Shown one piece after another: positions 8,282-16,179 of a stretch of DNA of 47,794 nucleotides. Source of the DNA: Nitrosomonas supralitoralis (GTDB lineage: Bacteria; Pseudomonadota; Gammaproteobacteria; Burkholderiales; Nitrosomonadaceae). Where the stretch lies: assembly GCF_003011925.2 (NCBI RefSeq), contig NZ_PXXU01000026.1:1-47794 (forward strand), in the 5' to 3' direction. The notes beneath the pieces are model-generated. The model saw only the letters and a list, made by a program, of their open reading frames with translations, searched no databases and was not told the DNA's origin. Position numbers and translations under genes: made by a program. The first letter of the stretch is position 1. The number at the start of each line of letters is the position of its first letter.

Positions 8282-10246
8282 TTAGATCATCCAGCGACTA
8301 CGAATCAACCGCCTGCCGCGCTGGTTTTCCCTAGAATCAACAACAGACTCACCGGATTGGATGAGGCTGTGATCATTGATATCCGGATTGACTGCTGCTT
8401 GCGATTCCTGCATTCCAAGCTGTTTTTCCAGCTCGCGCCAATGACGTTCTTCAAATCTGTCCAGACCTGCAAGACTCGCTGCTGCCCGTGCATAAACGTA
8501 ACAATCCAGTGCTTCATTGCGCTCGCGCATCTTTTGCCATTCGCGGATGGCGTAACCTTTACGGTCGCGCCGGGTGACCAATTGCTCGGCACAGAGCTGC
8601 TGGATGAATTCAGCATCGATCCTGGGCAGATGCACGAAACCCGTGGGATACCGGATGGTGACTCCATCCTCCAGCACATCTGCGCTTTTTCTGAGATTAT
8701 TGTAGAACTCTAGCTTTGCAATGCCACCTGCCACCGAAAAAACCTTGACACCCCGACGCAGTTTCTTGCCGCCGGTTGTGGCATCCACGGCAGTGGGTGT
8801 GCCAACCAAAGCGGCGCCACGAGCCACACCTTTGACTGCCATGATTCTGGAATCTTTAACCAAACGCACGAAAGCATAAGCTTCCTGAGTCGCAAATCCG
8901 GTATCGATGGCAAAACGCGCAAGCGGTAAAACTGCACCGGACTCGTGCGTCCAGGTTTCGGCAATCATTTCGGCAAGGCGTTTCCATACCGCATCGCGCG
9001 CAGTATCGCCCATCAGTACCCGGTGTTCGATCAGCCAGGATTCCTTGCCGCGCCCGAAGGCCCAGATTGAGGTCTCGATCCTATCTTTCTGTATGTCAGC
9101 ACCACCTGTCAGTAAAAGACCACCGGCAGGTACGGTGCCGATTTTGTAATCTTCCCGACGCTCGATCAGACGTTGCCAGTCAGGGGCTTCGCCTTCCTCG
9201 ACCCAGGTTTCACCCAATTCGGTGTTCTTGAAAGTCTTGATGGCGGAAGCCGATCCTGATTCCTTGTTCACGGCAGATTCCCACGCAGCAGCAATATCTC
9301 GCCAACTGCGCCAGCCAACGGGACTGTAGAGACTGGATAGATGAAATCCGGCAGTCTTGCTGGTAATTTCAGACATCGCCCGCCACTCACCATGCTCCAG
9401 CATCCAGGTTTTGTGCTGTTCATAGATGGCTTGGTCGCAGGATTCACAAATATAGGCTGCTGTTTCGGGTTGACCTTTCTCCCAACGCAATTGCTCGAAG
9501 CGCAACCACTGCCGATGTGAGCAATGTGGGCAGGGAACGAAGTAACGACGTTGATCACTCGCATCAAATTCCCGCTCGATACTGCTGGCTCCTGCTATCG
9601 TGGGTGTGGACACGATAAAAATCTTGCGGCGCGCAAAAGTTCGGGTGCGTGCCTCGGCCAGTGAAATCGCATCGCCTTCACCATCGACATCACTTGGGTA
9701 ACCATCCACCTCATCCAGAAACAGGTAACGTACCGGCATGGAGCGCAAGCCCGCCGCACTGTTGGCACCAGTCATCACCAATACACCACCACGAAATTCC
9801 TTAGCCAGAATCGTATTACCAGCATCGCGGCTTCTGGCTGGTGCGATCAATTCTGCCAGCACAGGGGATTCCTCGATCAGCGGATCGATGCGCTGCTTGG
9901 AGTTGCGCTTCGCCATTTCCACCGTGGGCCACACGGCCATCATGGGACCGGGCGCATGGTGGATGATGTAGCCAATCCAGCAGCTGCCACATTCCGTGCC
10001 GCCCACCTGCGCGCCTTTCATGAACACCACCCGCTCGATAGGTGACATCGGCGACAAGCAATCCATGATTGCCTTCAAGTACGGTGTGCGGCTGGTGCGC
10101 CATCTGCCAGGTTCGGCGGAAGCCTTGCTGGATAACATCCGGTGACGATCGGCCCACTCGGATACGGTCAGCAATGGGTCTGGCATCAAACCTTCGCGCC
10201 AGGATCTTTCAATATCCAGTGCACCTTCGTAATCGAACTCCAGCAT
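8282..10246 (-). CDS. Phage terminase large subunit (GpA family)
   Basis: The DNA-packaging motor, with an ATPase domain that drives DNA into the head and a nuclease domain that cuts concatemers. The 654 residues match GpA-type TerL in length. The N-terminal part has the family marks LTVSEWADRHRML and the ATP-binding VVFMKGAQVGGTE (about 72-84). Walker B is YLFLDEVDGYP (about 172) and the coupling motif is VSTP. A zinc-binding pair CPHC / CESC (about 238 and 266) is followed by the nuclease domain (GGADIQKDRIETSIWAFGRG). Translation starts at the ATG at 10246, overlapping the TerS stop (TGATG). It appears intact although the downstream portal is broken. Confidence 0.95.
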   Translation of the reverse strand: MLEFDYEGALDIERSWREGLMPDPLLTVSEWADRHRMLSSKASAEPGRWRTSRTPYLKAIMDCLSPMSPIERVVFMKGAQVGGTECGSCWIGYIIHHAPGPMMAVWPTVEMAKRNSKQRIDPLIEESPVLAELIAPARSRDAGNTILAKEFRGGVLVMTGANSAAGLRSMPVRYLFLDEVDGYPSDVDGEGDAISLAEARTRTFARRKIFIVSTPTIAGASSIEREFDASDQRRYFVPCPHCSHRQWLRFEQLRWEKGQPETAAYICESCDQAIYEQHKTWMLEHGEWRAMSEITSKTAGFHLSSLYSPVGWRSWRDIAAAWESAVNKESGSASAIKTFKNTELGETWVEEGEAPDWQRLIERREDYKIGTVPAGGLLLTGGADIQKDRIETSIWAFGRGKESWLIEHRVLMGDTARDAVWKRLAEMIAETWTHESGAVLPLARFAIDTGFATQEAYAFVRLVKDSRIMAVKGVARGAALVGTPTAVDATTGGKKLRRGVKVFSVAGGIAKLEFYNNLRKSADVLEDGVTIRYPTGFVHLPRIDAEFIQQLCAEQLVTRRDRKGYAIREWQKMRERNEALDCYVYARAAASLAGLDRFEERHWRELEKQLGMQESQAAVNPDINDHSLIQSGESVVDSRENQRGRRLIRSRWMI

Positions 10247-10755
10247 CAATCCACCCGTGGGTTTAAATCACCCAGTTCCTGCAAATGCTCACGTACGGCT
10301 GCCTCAAGCGCTACATGCAGCGTATGTGCATCGATATCGAGCTTTGCTGCCATTTGCGCTGAAATGCGCGTGGGCCAATTGAGCCAGGCATCGCGCTCGG
10401 ATCTGGCCAGCTTGAAGACATGAGCAATGGCCTGTGGTCGATCGACGAGATCACCTTTGAGCTGCGCTAAGCGCACCTTGTTAGTCTGGGCTTTGACGAC
10501 CTCATTGACCGTGCGGGCTTGTAATAGTGAAGTGCCGTTGGGTGACAATGTGGACTGAATTGGCTCAGTTGCTTGATTTTGCATAAAGGATCGCTTGCGA
10601 GGAGATGCTGTGTTTTGCTCCCATTCACGATCTGCCTGCTCAGGATCGATGGCGCCATCCGCTTCTTGCGTGATCCGGCCAGCTTCGATTGCCTTCATGA
10701 CGGCAACATGGGAGACGCCGCGGTGGCGGGCATAGGCGCGAATCGATAGACCCAT
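10246..10755 (-). CDS. Probable terminase small subunit
   Basis: 169 residues directly upstream of TerL and overlapping it by one base, the usual TerS position. The N-terminus (MGLSIRAYARHRGVSHVAV, then MKAIEAGRI) is a Nu1-like helix-turn-helix for binding the packaging site on phage DNA. The C-terminal half (KAQTNKVRLAQLKGDLVDRP, then helices around ERDAWLNWPTRISAQMAAKL) is helical and fits oligomerisation and TerL contact. I chose the ATG at 10755 over an upstream TTG (10767) because the HTH begins there. The assignment rests on position and fold rather than a strong motif. Confidence 0.75.
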   Translation of the reverse strand: MGLSIRAYARHRGVSHVAVMKAIEAGRITQEADGAIDPEQADREWEQNTASPRKRSFMQNQATEPIQSTLSPNGTSLLQARTVNEVVKAQTNKVRLAQLKGDLVDRPQAIAHVFKLARSERDAWLNWPTRISAQMAAKLDIDAHTLHVALEAAVREHLQELGDLNPRVD

Positions 10756-10859
10756 GATTGTTATCAATCTTTTGTTGAAATAAGTGTATGTTCTACTTGT
10801 CTTTGTGATTGAAAAGAGCGTTCATGTCACTGTCATCAACAAACATGCAGGAGAAAGAA

Positions 10860-11057
10860 ATGAGCTACACCACCAACGGTTTTACGATCGATGAAGTCGG
10901 TTTTATCCAAATTGCGCTGACCAAGGTATTGGCAGCAGTCGCACGCGGCGAGTTGGATTTAAATCTTATAGCACGCGAAGAATTGGCCGCACGTGGTCTG
11001 GACAAAAACGGCGTTTGGGTTGGGTTTGACCAAGCTGCAAAGATTCACTACGTTTAA
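10860..11057 (+). CDS. Small phage protein of unknown function
   Basis: 65 residues (MSYTTNGFTIDEVGFIQIAL ... GVWVGFDQAAKIHYV). An AGGAGA ribosome binding site 6 bp before the ATG at 10860 fixes the start; an upstream open stretch to 10809 is not needed. It heads a plus-strand run with the frameshifted DUF6900 gene and the DUF3489 gene, ending at the terminator at 11775. It is predicted helical and soluble. Similar short proteins accompany DUF6900 and DUF3489 genes in proteobacterial prophages; no function is known. Confidence 0.7.
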   Translation: MSYTTNGFTIDEVGFIQIALTKVLAAVARGELDLNLIAREELAARGLDKNGVWVGFDQAAKIHYV

Positions 11058-11068
11058 GGAGACATAGC

Positions 11069-11255
11069 ATGCAACAACTTGTCACTATCCTGAACCAGAT
11101 CGCACAACAACATCTAGACATCGACACTCTGGAAACGCGCCACAGGTGACAGCCTTGATTTCCATGACATCGCTGCGTGGTGCATCAAGGATGCCTTGCA
11201 AGCTGCCTTCAATGCCGGGCAACAAGCGACCAAAAACAATCACAAGCAATTTTAA
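11069..11255 (+). pseudogene. Frameshifted DUF6900-family gene
   Basis: Frame one reads MQQLVTILNQIAQQHLDIDT LETR and then hits TGA at about 11149. The next frame continues with GDSLDFHDIAAWCIKDALQA AFNAGQQATKNNHKQF to a TAA at 11253-11255. Joined, the two halves give the typical DUF6900 layout (…LETRNSDSLDFHDIAVW…) at about 60 residues, so one base has been gained, or two lost, near GAAACGCGCCACAGG. The product should be truncated after about 26 residues unless ribosomes shift. The function of the family is unknown. Confidence 0.75.
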
Positions 11256-11269
11256 TCAAGAGAATCGCC

Positions 11270-11764
11270 ATGACAATCAAAATCAGTCCCGCACAGCAAC
11301 AAATTCTCAGCCATGCCGCAAAACATACCGACGGCAAATTGACCTGGTTTCCTGACACCATCAAGGGTGGAGCCAAAAAGAAAGTGATCGATAGCCTGTT
11401 CAGCCGGGGTTTGATCACCACCGACAAAACTGACTGGTTTATCACAACCCTGGGCTATGAAGCCATGGGGCTGCCGCACCGGGGTTTGATCAACCCTGCA
11501 GTGCTTGATGTAGTCACCGATTCTGCTAAAGTCGAACTAGTGAGTAAACCAAAAATTCGTTCACGGGAAAACAGCAAACAGGCACAAGTGATTGCCATGC
11601 TCAAGCGTCCAGAGGGCGCGACTATTCAGCAGATTTGCCAAGCAACGCAATGGCAATCACACACTGTTCGTGGTTCCATGGCTGGAGCACTCAAGAAAAA
11701 GCTTGGACTTGCCATTACATCGGAAAAACCCGAGGGTGGCGAGAGGGTGTATCACATCGGATAA
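11270..11764 (+). CDS. DUF3489 domain protein
   Basis: 164 residues from the ATG at 11270. The N-terminal half (ISPAQQQILSHAAKHTDGKL, then GGAKKKVIDSLFSRGLI) resembles a winged-helix segment. The C-terminal half (RSRENSKQAQVIAMLKRPEG ATIQQICQATQWQSHTVRGS MAGALKKKLGL) is the DUF3489 domain, also helix-turn-helix-like, ending GGERVYHIG. This points to a small DNA-binding regulator common in alpha- and betaproteobacterial prophages; its target is unknown. Expression probably ends at the strong hairpin just downstream (11775-11800), shared with the convergent HU gene. Confidence 0.85.
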   Translation: MTIKISPAQQQILSHAAKHTDGKLTWFPDTIKGGAKKKVIDSLFSRGLITTDKTDWFITTLGYEAMGLPHRGLINPAVLDVVTDSAKVELVSKPKIRSRENSKQAQVIAMLKRPEGATIQQICQATQWQSHTVRGSMAGALKKKLGLAITSEKPEGGERVYHIG

Positions 11765-11774
11765 GTTATCTATG

Positions 11775-11807
11775 CAGAGAGCGGCAAATACCGCTCTCTG
11801 TGGTTTT
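11775..11807 (+). terminator. Bidirectional terminator between the DUF3489 and HU genes
   Basis: A perfect 10-bp stem CAGAGAGCGG / CCGCTCTCTG with loop CAAATA (11775-11800), followed by TGGTTTT. It sits between two convergent genes. Confidence 0.85.
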
Positions 11808-11814
11808 AAAGGGC

Positions 11815-12093
11815 TTAGTTCTTGGCAACTGCACTCTTGAAAGTTGCACCAGCAGAGAATTTCGGCACGGTTGTCGCAGCAATCGAAAGTTTCTCACCGG
11901 TCTTTGGATTCTTGCCTTCACGAGCAGCACGTTGGGCTGATTTGAACGATCCGAAACCAGGTAACGATACATCGTCACCGTTGGCAACGGATTCGACGAT
12001 AGTGTCGAGCACAGCATTCAAGGCACGACCTGCATCAGCTTTGGTCAAATTTGTGCGGGTAGCAATCTGTTCAATCAGTTCGGTTTTGTTCAT
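11815..12093 (-). CDS. HU-family nucleoid protein
   Basis: A 92-residue HU/IHF-fold DNA-bending dimer. It shows MNKTELIEQIATRTNLTKAD (helical N-terminus), GDDVSLPGFGSFKSAQRAAR (core strand with the GFGSF motif) and GKNPKTGEKLSIAATTVPKF (the DNA-wrapping arm with the intercalating Pro). The start at 12093 is supported by an AGGAG ribosome binding site; a longer open frame to 12156 is not needed. A phage-carried HU may help packaging, replication or recombination; it could also be a host-derived copy. It is convergent with DUF3489 across a shared terminator. Confidence 0.93.
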   Translation of the reverse strand: MNKTELIEQIATRTNLTKADAGRALNAVLDTIVESVANGDDVSLPGFGSFKSAQRAAREGKNPKTGEKLSIAATTVPKFSAGATFKSAVAKN

Positions 12094-12236
12094 GCTGTGA
12101 ATGCTCCTGTTGGTTGAGAAGCCCGCAGTATAACCGTTTAGACTTATTTGCATCATAAAACTGATGATAGAGAGTTCTTCTAAGCACCTTTATGGAGCTG
12201 TTTTAGCTAAAATTGTCCTTTGATTCGGAGATTGCT

Positions 12237-12446
12237 ATGGCTGTAAACGTAAAACTGTCAGAGAACCTGGTCGCCCAAGCCAAGCGTTACGCGCAAACTC
12301 AGCATCGCTCGGTGCCAAAACAGATCGAATACTGGTCGCAGATTGGGAAGATTGCCGAGGAAAACCCGGATCTACCGTTTACCATGATTCGCGATATCTT
12401 GATCGCTGATCAAGAAGAGTCCACGGGTGAGTACCAGTTCGGTTGA
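12237..12446 (+). CDS. ParD-like ribbon-helix-helix antitoxin
   Basis: 69 residues (MAVNVKLSENLVAQAKRYAQ TQHRSVPKQIEYWSQIGKIA), matching the ParD_like family: a short strand followed by two helices, the ribbon-helix-helix DNA-binding form. The ATG at 12237 has a CGGAGA ribosome binding site. It is convergent with the Fic gene, ending 5 bp from its stop, so it does not share an operon with it. No ParE-like toxin lies beside it; it is either an orphan antitoxin or a partner of Fic encoded in convergent form. The latter is only a guess from proximity. Confidence 0.75.
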   Translation: MAVNVKLSENLVAQAKRYAQTQHRSVPKQIEYWSQIGKIAEENPDLPFTMIRDILIADQEESTGEYQFG

Positions 12447-12451
12447 CGCAA

Positions 12452-13573
12452 TTAGCTGAGCGGTTTTAACTCGTAACTGGTGCTGCGCCCACCTGCATCT
12501 GATTTCATCAGTACACCGCGATCCAACAGATCCGTGATGTCGCGCAGCGCAGAATCAGGTGAGCACTTGGCGATAGCGGCCCACTTGCTGCTGGTCAGCT
12601 TGGCGTCAAACCCATCCAACAGCCGATTGAGCAGTTTTATTTGCCGGTCATTGAACGGCGTGCCTGCCCAACACTGCCAGAACCTGGCTTTGGTCAGAAC
12701 GACTGCGAGCGTGTCTTCTGCACACTGGATGGCACGTACTAGACAACCCAGAAACCATTCCAGCCAATCGGTGACATCCAGTGGGCCTTTTTGCGTGTGT
12801 TCGAGCATGTCGTAATAATCTTTGCGTTCTCGCTGTATCTGCGCGGATAGACTGTAGAATCTTTGCGCCGATTGTTCTGCGCGCGCCAGAGCCATGTCAC
12901 CCACTGCACGCGCGATGCGTCCATTGCCATCGTCAAACGGGTGGATGGTCACAAACCACAGGTGGGCCAGGCCCGCCTTTACTACCGAATCAGATTCCTG
13001 GTGCGCATTGAACCAGAACAGGAAATCTGACATCTCTGCTTCTAGCCGCTGGGCGGGCGGCGCTTCAAAGTGCACCTTCTGGCGGCCAACTGGCCCGGAT
13101 ACGACTTGCATCGGGCCAAATGCGTCATCGCGCCCGCCTCCGGTGTGGATTTTGGTCAAGCCGCTGTAACCAGTGGGAAACAACGCCGCATGCCAGCCAA
13201 ACAATCGGGTTGTAGTCAGAGGTTGGTCAAAGTGACCGGTCGCATCCAGCACCATGTCGACCACGCCATCGACATGCCGATCAGCAGGAGCCAGGGCGCC
13301 GATCTCGACGCCGAGACGGCGCGCGATGGAAGAACGCACCGTATCTGGATTCAGTCGCTCGCCTTCTATCTCGCTGGTCTTGAGCACATCTTCGGTCAAC
13401 ACCAGTAAAGTGGCCTGGTCGCGTAACCCGAGCCCCAGATCGCGCATTCGACCCTGCAAGTGACCTTGGGCGTGGTGGACCTGAGCCAATAAACCAGTCA
13501 GACGTTGCGCTTCATAGCGCCAGTGAGGCCAGTCAGGCTGTTGCCAGAGGTAAGTTCTATTTCCGCTATTCAT
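12452..13573 (-). CDS. Fic-domain protein (probable AMP-transferase) with C-terminal winged helix
   Basis: A protein-modifying enzyme of 373 residues that transfers AMP, or another nucleotide part, to a target hydroxyl. The Fic core motif HPFDDGNGRIAR (about 208-219) is complete, including catalytic His. An N-terminal TSEIEGE (about 64-70) is the inhibitory helix motif, placing it among self-inhibited Fic proteins. The last 80 residues (DRQIKLLNRLLDGFDAKLTS, then ALRDITDLLDRGVLM) form a winged-helix DNA-binding region. I chose the ATG at 13573; a longer frame to 13651 runs through the operator. A matching palindrome touches this start codon, suggesting autoregulation by the winged helix. Confidence 0.92.
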   Translation of the reverse strand: MNSGNRTYLWQQPDWPHWRYEAQRLTGLLAQVHHAQGHLQGRMRDLGLGLRDQATLLVLTEDVLKTSEIEGERLNPDTVRSSIARRLGVEIGALAPADRHVDGVVDMVLDATGHFDQPLTTTRLFGWHAALFPTGYSGLTKIHTGGGRDDAFGPMQVVSGPVGRQKVHFEAPPAQRLEAEMSDFLFWFNAHQESDSVVKAGLAHLWFVTIHPFDDGNGRIARAVGDMALARAEQSAQRFYSLSAQIQRERKDYYDMLEHTQKGPLDVTDWLEWFLGCLVRAIQCAEDTLAVVLTKARFWQCWAGTPFNDRQIKLLNRLLDGFDAKLTSSKWAAIAKCSPDSALRDITDLLDRGVLMKSDAGGRSTSYELKPLS

Positions 13574-13632
13574 GCGGAGATTATGAAGTATATTCTCCGC
13601 AAGGTCAAATTGTTCGCCGCAACTATTGCGGC
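13573..13632. promoter_or_regulatory. Two palindromic operator-like sites upstream of the Fic gene
   Basis: Site 1 has arms TGCGGAGA (13573-13580) and TCTCCGCA (13594-13601), perfect over 8 bp with 13 bp between, abutting the Fic ATG. Site 2 is GCCGCAACTATTGCGGC (13616-13632), 7-bp arms with a 3-bp centre. Both share a TGCGG half-site, and a further CCGCAATG lies at about 13651-13658. They are probably binding sites for one regulator, perhaps the Fic protein's own winged helix. Confidence 0.6.
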
Positions 13633-13783
13633 AATTAAGCCATCCATTCACCGCAATGCACCAAGTTTACAAAGTTGCTACCAAATCTACCTTTGCGATT
13701 CACTGTGAGATTCCTAATGAGATAGCTGCATAAACAGTGCTGTGAGACAATTGAGTCTACTGATTTTTCAAAAGTTGTTTTTT

Positions 13784-14161
13784 ATGCAGCGCTTAAAGAT
13801 ATGGGCGCGAGCCTTGAAGCGTGACGTAATGACGCTGTGGTTCGCGCTAAAACATCCTGACACTCCCTGGTATGCGAGAGCCTTTGCAGCAGTTATCACT
13901 GCATACGCACTCAGTCCTATTGACCTCATCCCTGACTTCATTCCTATTTTGGGTTATTTGGATGACTTGATCATCGTTCCCTTTGGGGTTTGGTTGCTGT
14001 TGAAGATCGTGCCCGAGCACGTGCTGACGGATAGCCGTGCTGAATCCGACCGGTGGCTCTTGGAACGAAAAGAAAAGCCGCAAAGCTATGTTGGTCTTGT
14101 CATCATTCTTGGACTATGGGGTGTAGCAGGTTGGGCGATGCTCCGCTGGTTTGTCCAATGA
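13784..14161 (+). CDS. YkvA/DUF1232 family membrane protein
   Basis: About 125 residues. After a basic start (MQRLKIWARALKRDVMTLWF) comes the DUF1232 core with a membrane helix and the signature AYALSPIDLIPDFIPILGYLDD. A further hydrophobic segment is IIVPFGVWLLLKIVP, and the C-terminal helix is GLVIILGLWGVAGWAMLRWF, so two to three membrane spans in total. I chose the ATG at 13784 because family members begin with RLKxWARxLKRD; a GTG at 13742 would add 14 residues. It is convergent with the methylase gene and overlaps its end by 48 bp. The function of the family is unknown. Confidence 0.85.
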   Translation: MQRLKIWARALKRDVMTLWFALKHPDTPWYARAFAAVITAYALSPIDLIPDFIPILGYLDDLIIVPFGVWLLLKIVPEHVLTDSRAESDRWLLERKEKPQSYVGLVIILGLWGVAGWAMLRWFVQ

Positions 14162-15397
14162 GTTTTGTCCTGGAACTATCTGATTGAAGGAAACGCCATC
14201 ACTGGCGCGCTTTGCTTCCTGTCCCGTGTAATCCTGAAATCTTCGGCATATAACATCGCAATACTTTGGATCAAGTTCCATCAACCGCGCCTGACGCCCT
14301 GATTTCTCGGCAGCGATCAATGTCGTTCCTGAGCCACCGAACGGATCCAGAACGATGTCTCGACCCTTGCTGGAATTGACAATGGCGCGCTCCACCAATT
14401 CTACTGGCTTCATGGTGGGGTGCAGATCGTTCTTGGCGGGTTTGTTGATCTGCCACACATCGCCCTGATTGCGTGCGCCACACCAGAAATGGTCAGCGCC
14501 ATCGCGCCAGCCATACAGAATCGGCTCATACTGGCGTTGGTAGTCGGCGCGCCCTAAAGTAAAAGTGTTCTTGGCCCAGATGATGAACGTCGACCACTTG
14601 CCACCAGCAGCACGAAACGCTGATTGCAACGTATCGAGTTCGGATGAACTCATGGCAATGTAAATCGCACCCTTGGTGACCGAGAGCATGTTGCTGCAAG
14701 CAGCTTCGAGAAATGGGCCAAACTCGCTGCCGAGATTGTCGTTCAAAATGGGGCGATTTTTGCCGCGCAATTTATCTTTCGCAGAGTTGGCGTAATTGAC
14801 GCCATAGGGTGGATCGCAAAAAATCATATCTGCCAATTCGCTCCCCAGCAGTAATTTGTAATCTTCCGGCTGGGTTGCATCACCGCACAGCAGGCGGTGG
14901 TTGCCCAGCAACCATACATCGCCAGTGCGTGATACCGGATTCTCCGTCACTTCCGGCACTGCATCGTCATCGGTCAAGCCTGCAGGATTTTCTTCAAACA
15001 ACAATTCGTCCAGTTCATCGCCGCCAAAACCAAGCAAATCCAAATCGAATTCGGATAATTTGAGATCGGCAAGTTCCAGAGCCAGCAATTCTTTGTCCCA
15101 ACCAGCATTCTCAGCCAGACGGTTGTCGGCCAGAATGTAGGCACGCTTTTGAGTGGGGGAGAGGTGAGCCAGTTCGATCACCGGTACAGTGTCCAGTCCA
15201 ATCTTGCGCGCAGCGAGCAATCTGCAGTGCCCCGCAATTAATCCGCGTTCTCCGTCTGCGAGGATCGGGTTGTTAAAGCCAAATTCCCGGATGCTGGCAG
15301 CAATTTGTGCAACCTGCTCATCAGAGTGCGTGCGCGCATTGTTGACGTACGGCACGAGCGATTCGATCGGCCGGTATTCGATGTGGAGGTTTTGCAT
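14114..15397 (-). CDS. ParB-domain-fused DNA methyltransferase (beta class)
   Basis: 427 residues. An N-terminal ParB/sulfiredoxin-like domain (YRPIESLVPYVNNARTHSDE, then GLIAGHCRLLAARKIG) occupies about 1-100. It is joined to an N4-cytosine or N6-adenine methylase: motif IV IFCDPPYG (about 190) comes before motif I VLDPFGGSGTT (about 346), the beta-class order. HPTMKPVELVERAI is motif X. Phages use such enzymes to modify their own DNA; no restriction enzyme is nearby, so it is an orphan modifier. It begins at the ATG at 15397, only a few bases after a strong minus-strand terminator and with no ribosome binding site. Its expression must be unusual. It overlaps the YkvA gene tail-to-tail. Confidence 0.93.
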   Translation of the reverse strand: MQNLHIEYRPIESLVPYVNNARTHSDEQVAQIAASIREFGFNNPILADGERGLIAGHCRLLAARKIGLDTVPVIELAHLSPTQKRAYILADNRLAENAGWDKELLALELADLKLSEFDLDLLGFGGDELDELLFEENPAGLTDDDAVPEVTENPVSRTGDVWLLGNHRLLCGDATQPEDYKLLLGSELADMIFCDPPYGVNYANSAKDKLRGKNRPILNDNLGSEFGPFLEAACSNMLSVTKGAIYIAMSSSELDTLQSAFRAAGGKWSTFIIWAKNTFTLGRADYQRQYEPILYGWRDGADHFWCGARNQGDVWQINKPAKNDLHPTMKPVELVERAIVNSSKGRDIVLDPFGGSGTTLIAAEKSGRQARLMELDPKYCDVICRRFQDYTGQEAKRASDGVSFNQIVPGQNSLDKPAEHRPTCYTP

Positions 15398-15402
15398 GGG
15401 CA

Positions 15403-15431
15403 ATAAAAAAAACCCGCAACAAAGGCGGGTT
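15403..15431 (-). terminator. Rho-independent terminator directly upstream of the methylase ATG
   Basis: Read on the minus strand, the stem AACCCGC / GCGGGTT (15411-15417 with 15425-15431) is followed by eight T (about 15405-15412). It should stop the long replication operon. It ends about 6 bases before the methylase start codon, so it may instead or also act as an attenuator for that gene. Confidence 0.85.
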
Positions 15432-15445
15432 AGAATGAGATTAAA

Positions 15446-15486
15446 ATTATAGAAGTAGTGGAGTGGTAACTGGTAACCCCGGTAAC
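15446..15486 (-). promoter_or_regulatory. Putative methylase promoter with three GGTAAC repeats
   Basis: On the minus strand a TATAAT (15446-15451) lies where a -10 box could drive the methylase. Upstream, GGTAAC occurs three times on the plus strand (15465-15470, 15472-15477, 15481-15486), covering the -35 region. No good -35 box is seen, which fits an activator-dependent or repressed promoter. Confidence 0.4.
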
Positions 15487-15598
15487 CTTGTTTTGTGGCC
15501 TGTCGCTAGCGCTATGCTGCGCTGCCGCCCCCCGCATCCAACTCTGCTTAGGAAGGACCCGTCAAATTTCCGCATTAACCCGCACTGGCTTACTAAAG

Positions 15599-15615
15599 CC
15601 ACGCAAGTTGCGTGG
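15599..15615. promoter_or_regulatory. Perfect palindrome CCACGCAAGTTGCGTGG
   Basis: Eight-bp arms around a single G, flanked by GTCAAA (15561-15566) and TTTGAC (15616-15621). It lies in the 336-bp gap 15433-15768, which has no gene. It could be an operator or, with TTT following, a weak plus-strand terminator. Confidence 0.4.
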
Positions 15616-15768
15616 TTTGACAGGTAGAATCGGTCTGGGTGGTATTCAGTGCGTTCTTGCTTCGACTATAGTGCAAATTCTAGCAGAAAATTCCTGAAAT
15701 GCGACACCCCCTGTAAGCCTTCAAATTAGCGCTTCTCCGAAACATTCCGCAATCTCCATCAAACATTC

Positions 15769-16179
15769 TCAATTTTTATTAAAATTACTAACGCAAGCAG
15801 TCGCAGGCACTTCATTGAGATGATCAACCACGATCTGTAACGCCCTTTGCCAGCGTCGCTGAGCAGTCTTGGTGCAGCATCCAAAGCGTTTTGCAATCTT
15901 ATGCCACTCATAGTGCTTGGCGCGCATCCAGACCAGATGCCGCTGTTCCTCTTCCAGCCACTGCACCCAATGCATGGTTTCATGCATACGGTCGATTGCG
16001 GCTGGGGTGGGTGGGAATCGATAGATGAACGGTTCGGCGCCAAGGTTCTCCCAGGACATACGCTGAATGTCCGGCCAGCAATTGAAGTAGCCCTGGACGC
16101 GTACCGGTGGAAGACGTTCTGCTGTTTGAGCTGCCTCTGAAAAGCGATCTGCAACGAGTTCAGCTGTCCATTTAACCAT
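15769..16179 (-). CDS. DUF6362-family phage protein
   Basis: 136 residues (MVKWTAELVADRFSEAAQTA ERLPPVRVQGYFNCWPDI). The conserved WPxI segment, the FPPTPAAIDRMHETMHWVQW region and a C-terminal helix-turn-helix-like part (WHKIAKRFGCCTKTAQRRWQ RAL) fit DUF6362, found at the promoter-distal end of phage replication operons. An AAGGAG ribosome binding site 7 bp upstream sets the ATG at 16179. The HTH suggests a late regulator or DNA-binding role, unproven. It is the last gene of the replication operon. Confidence 0.8.
   Translation of the reverse strand: MVKWTAELVADRFSEAAQTAERLPPVRVQGYFNCWPDIQRMSWENLGAEPFIYRFPPTPAAIDRMHETMHWVQWLEEEQRHLVWMRAKHYEWHKIAKRFGCCTKTAQRRWQRALQIVVDHLNEVPATACVSNFNKN

Noticed and set aside
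12237..13573. Classical two-gene Fic toxin-antitoxin operon
   Set aside because: The ParD-like gene and fic are convergent, not co-transcribed, and the Fic protein already carries its own inhibitory helix.
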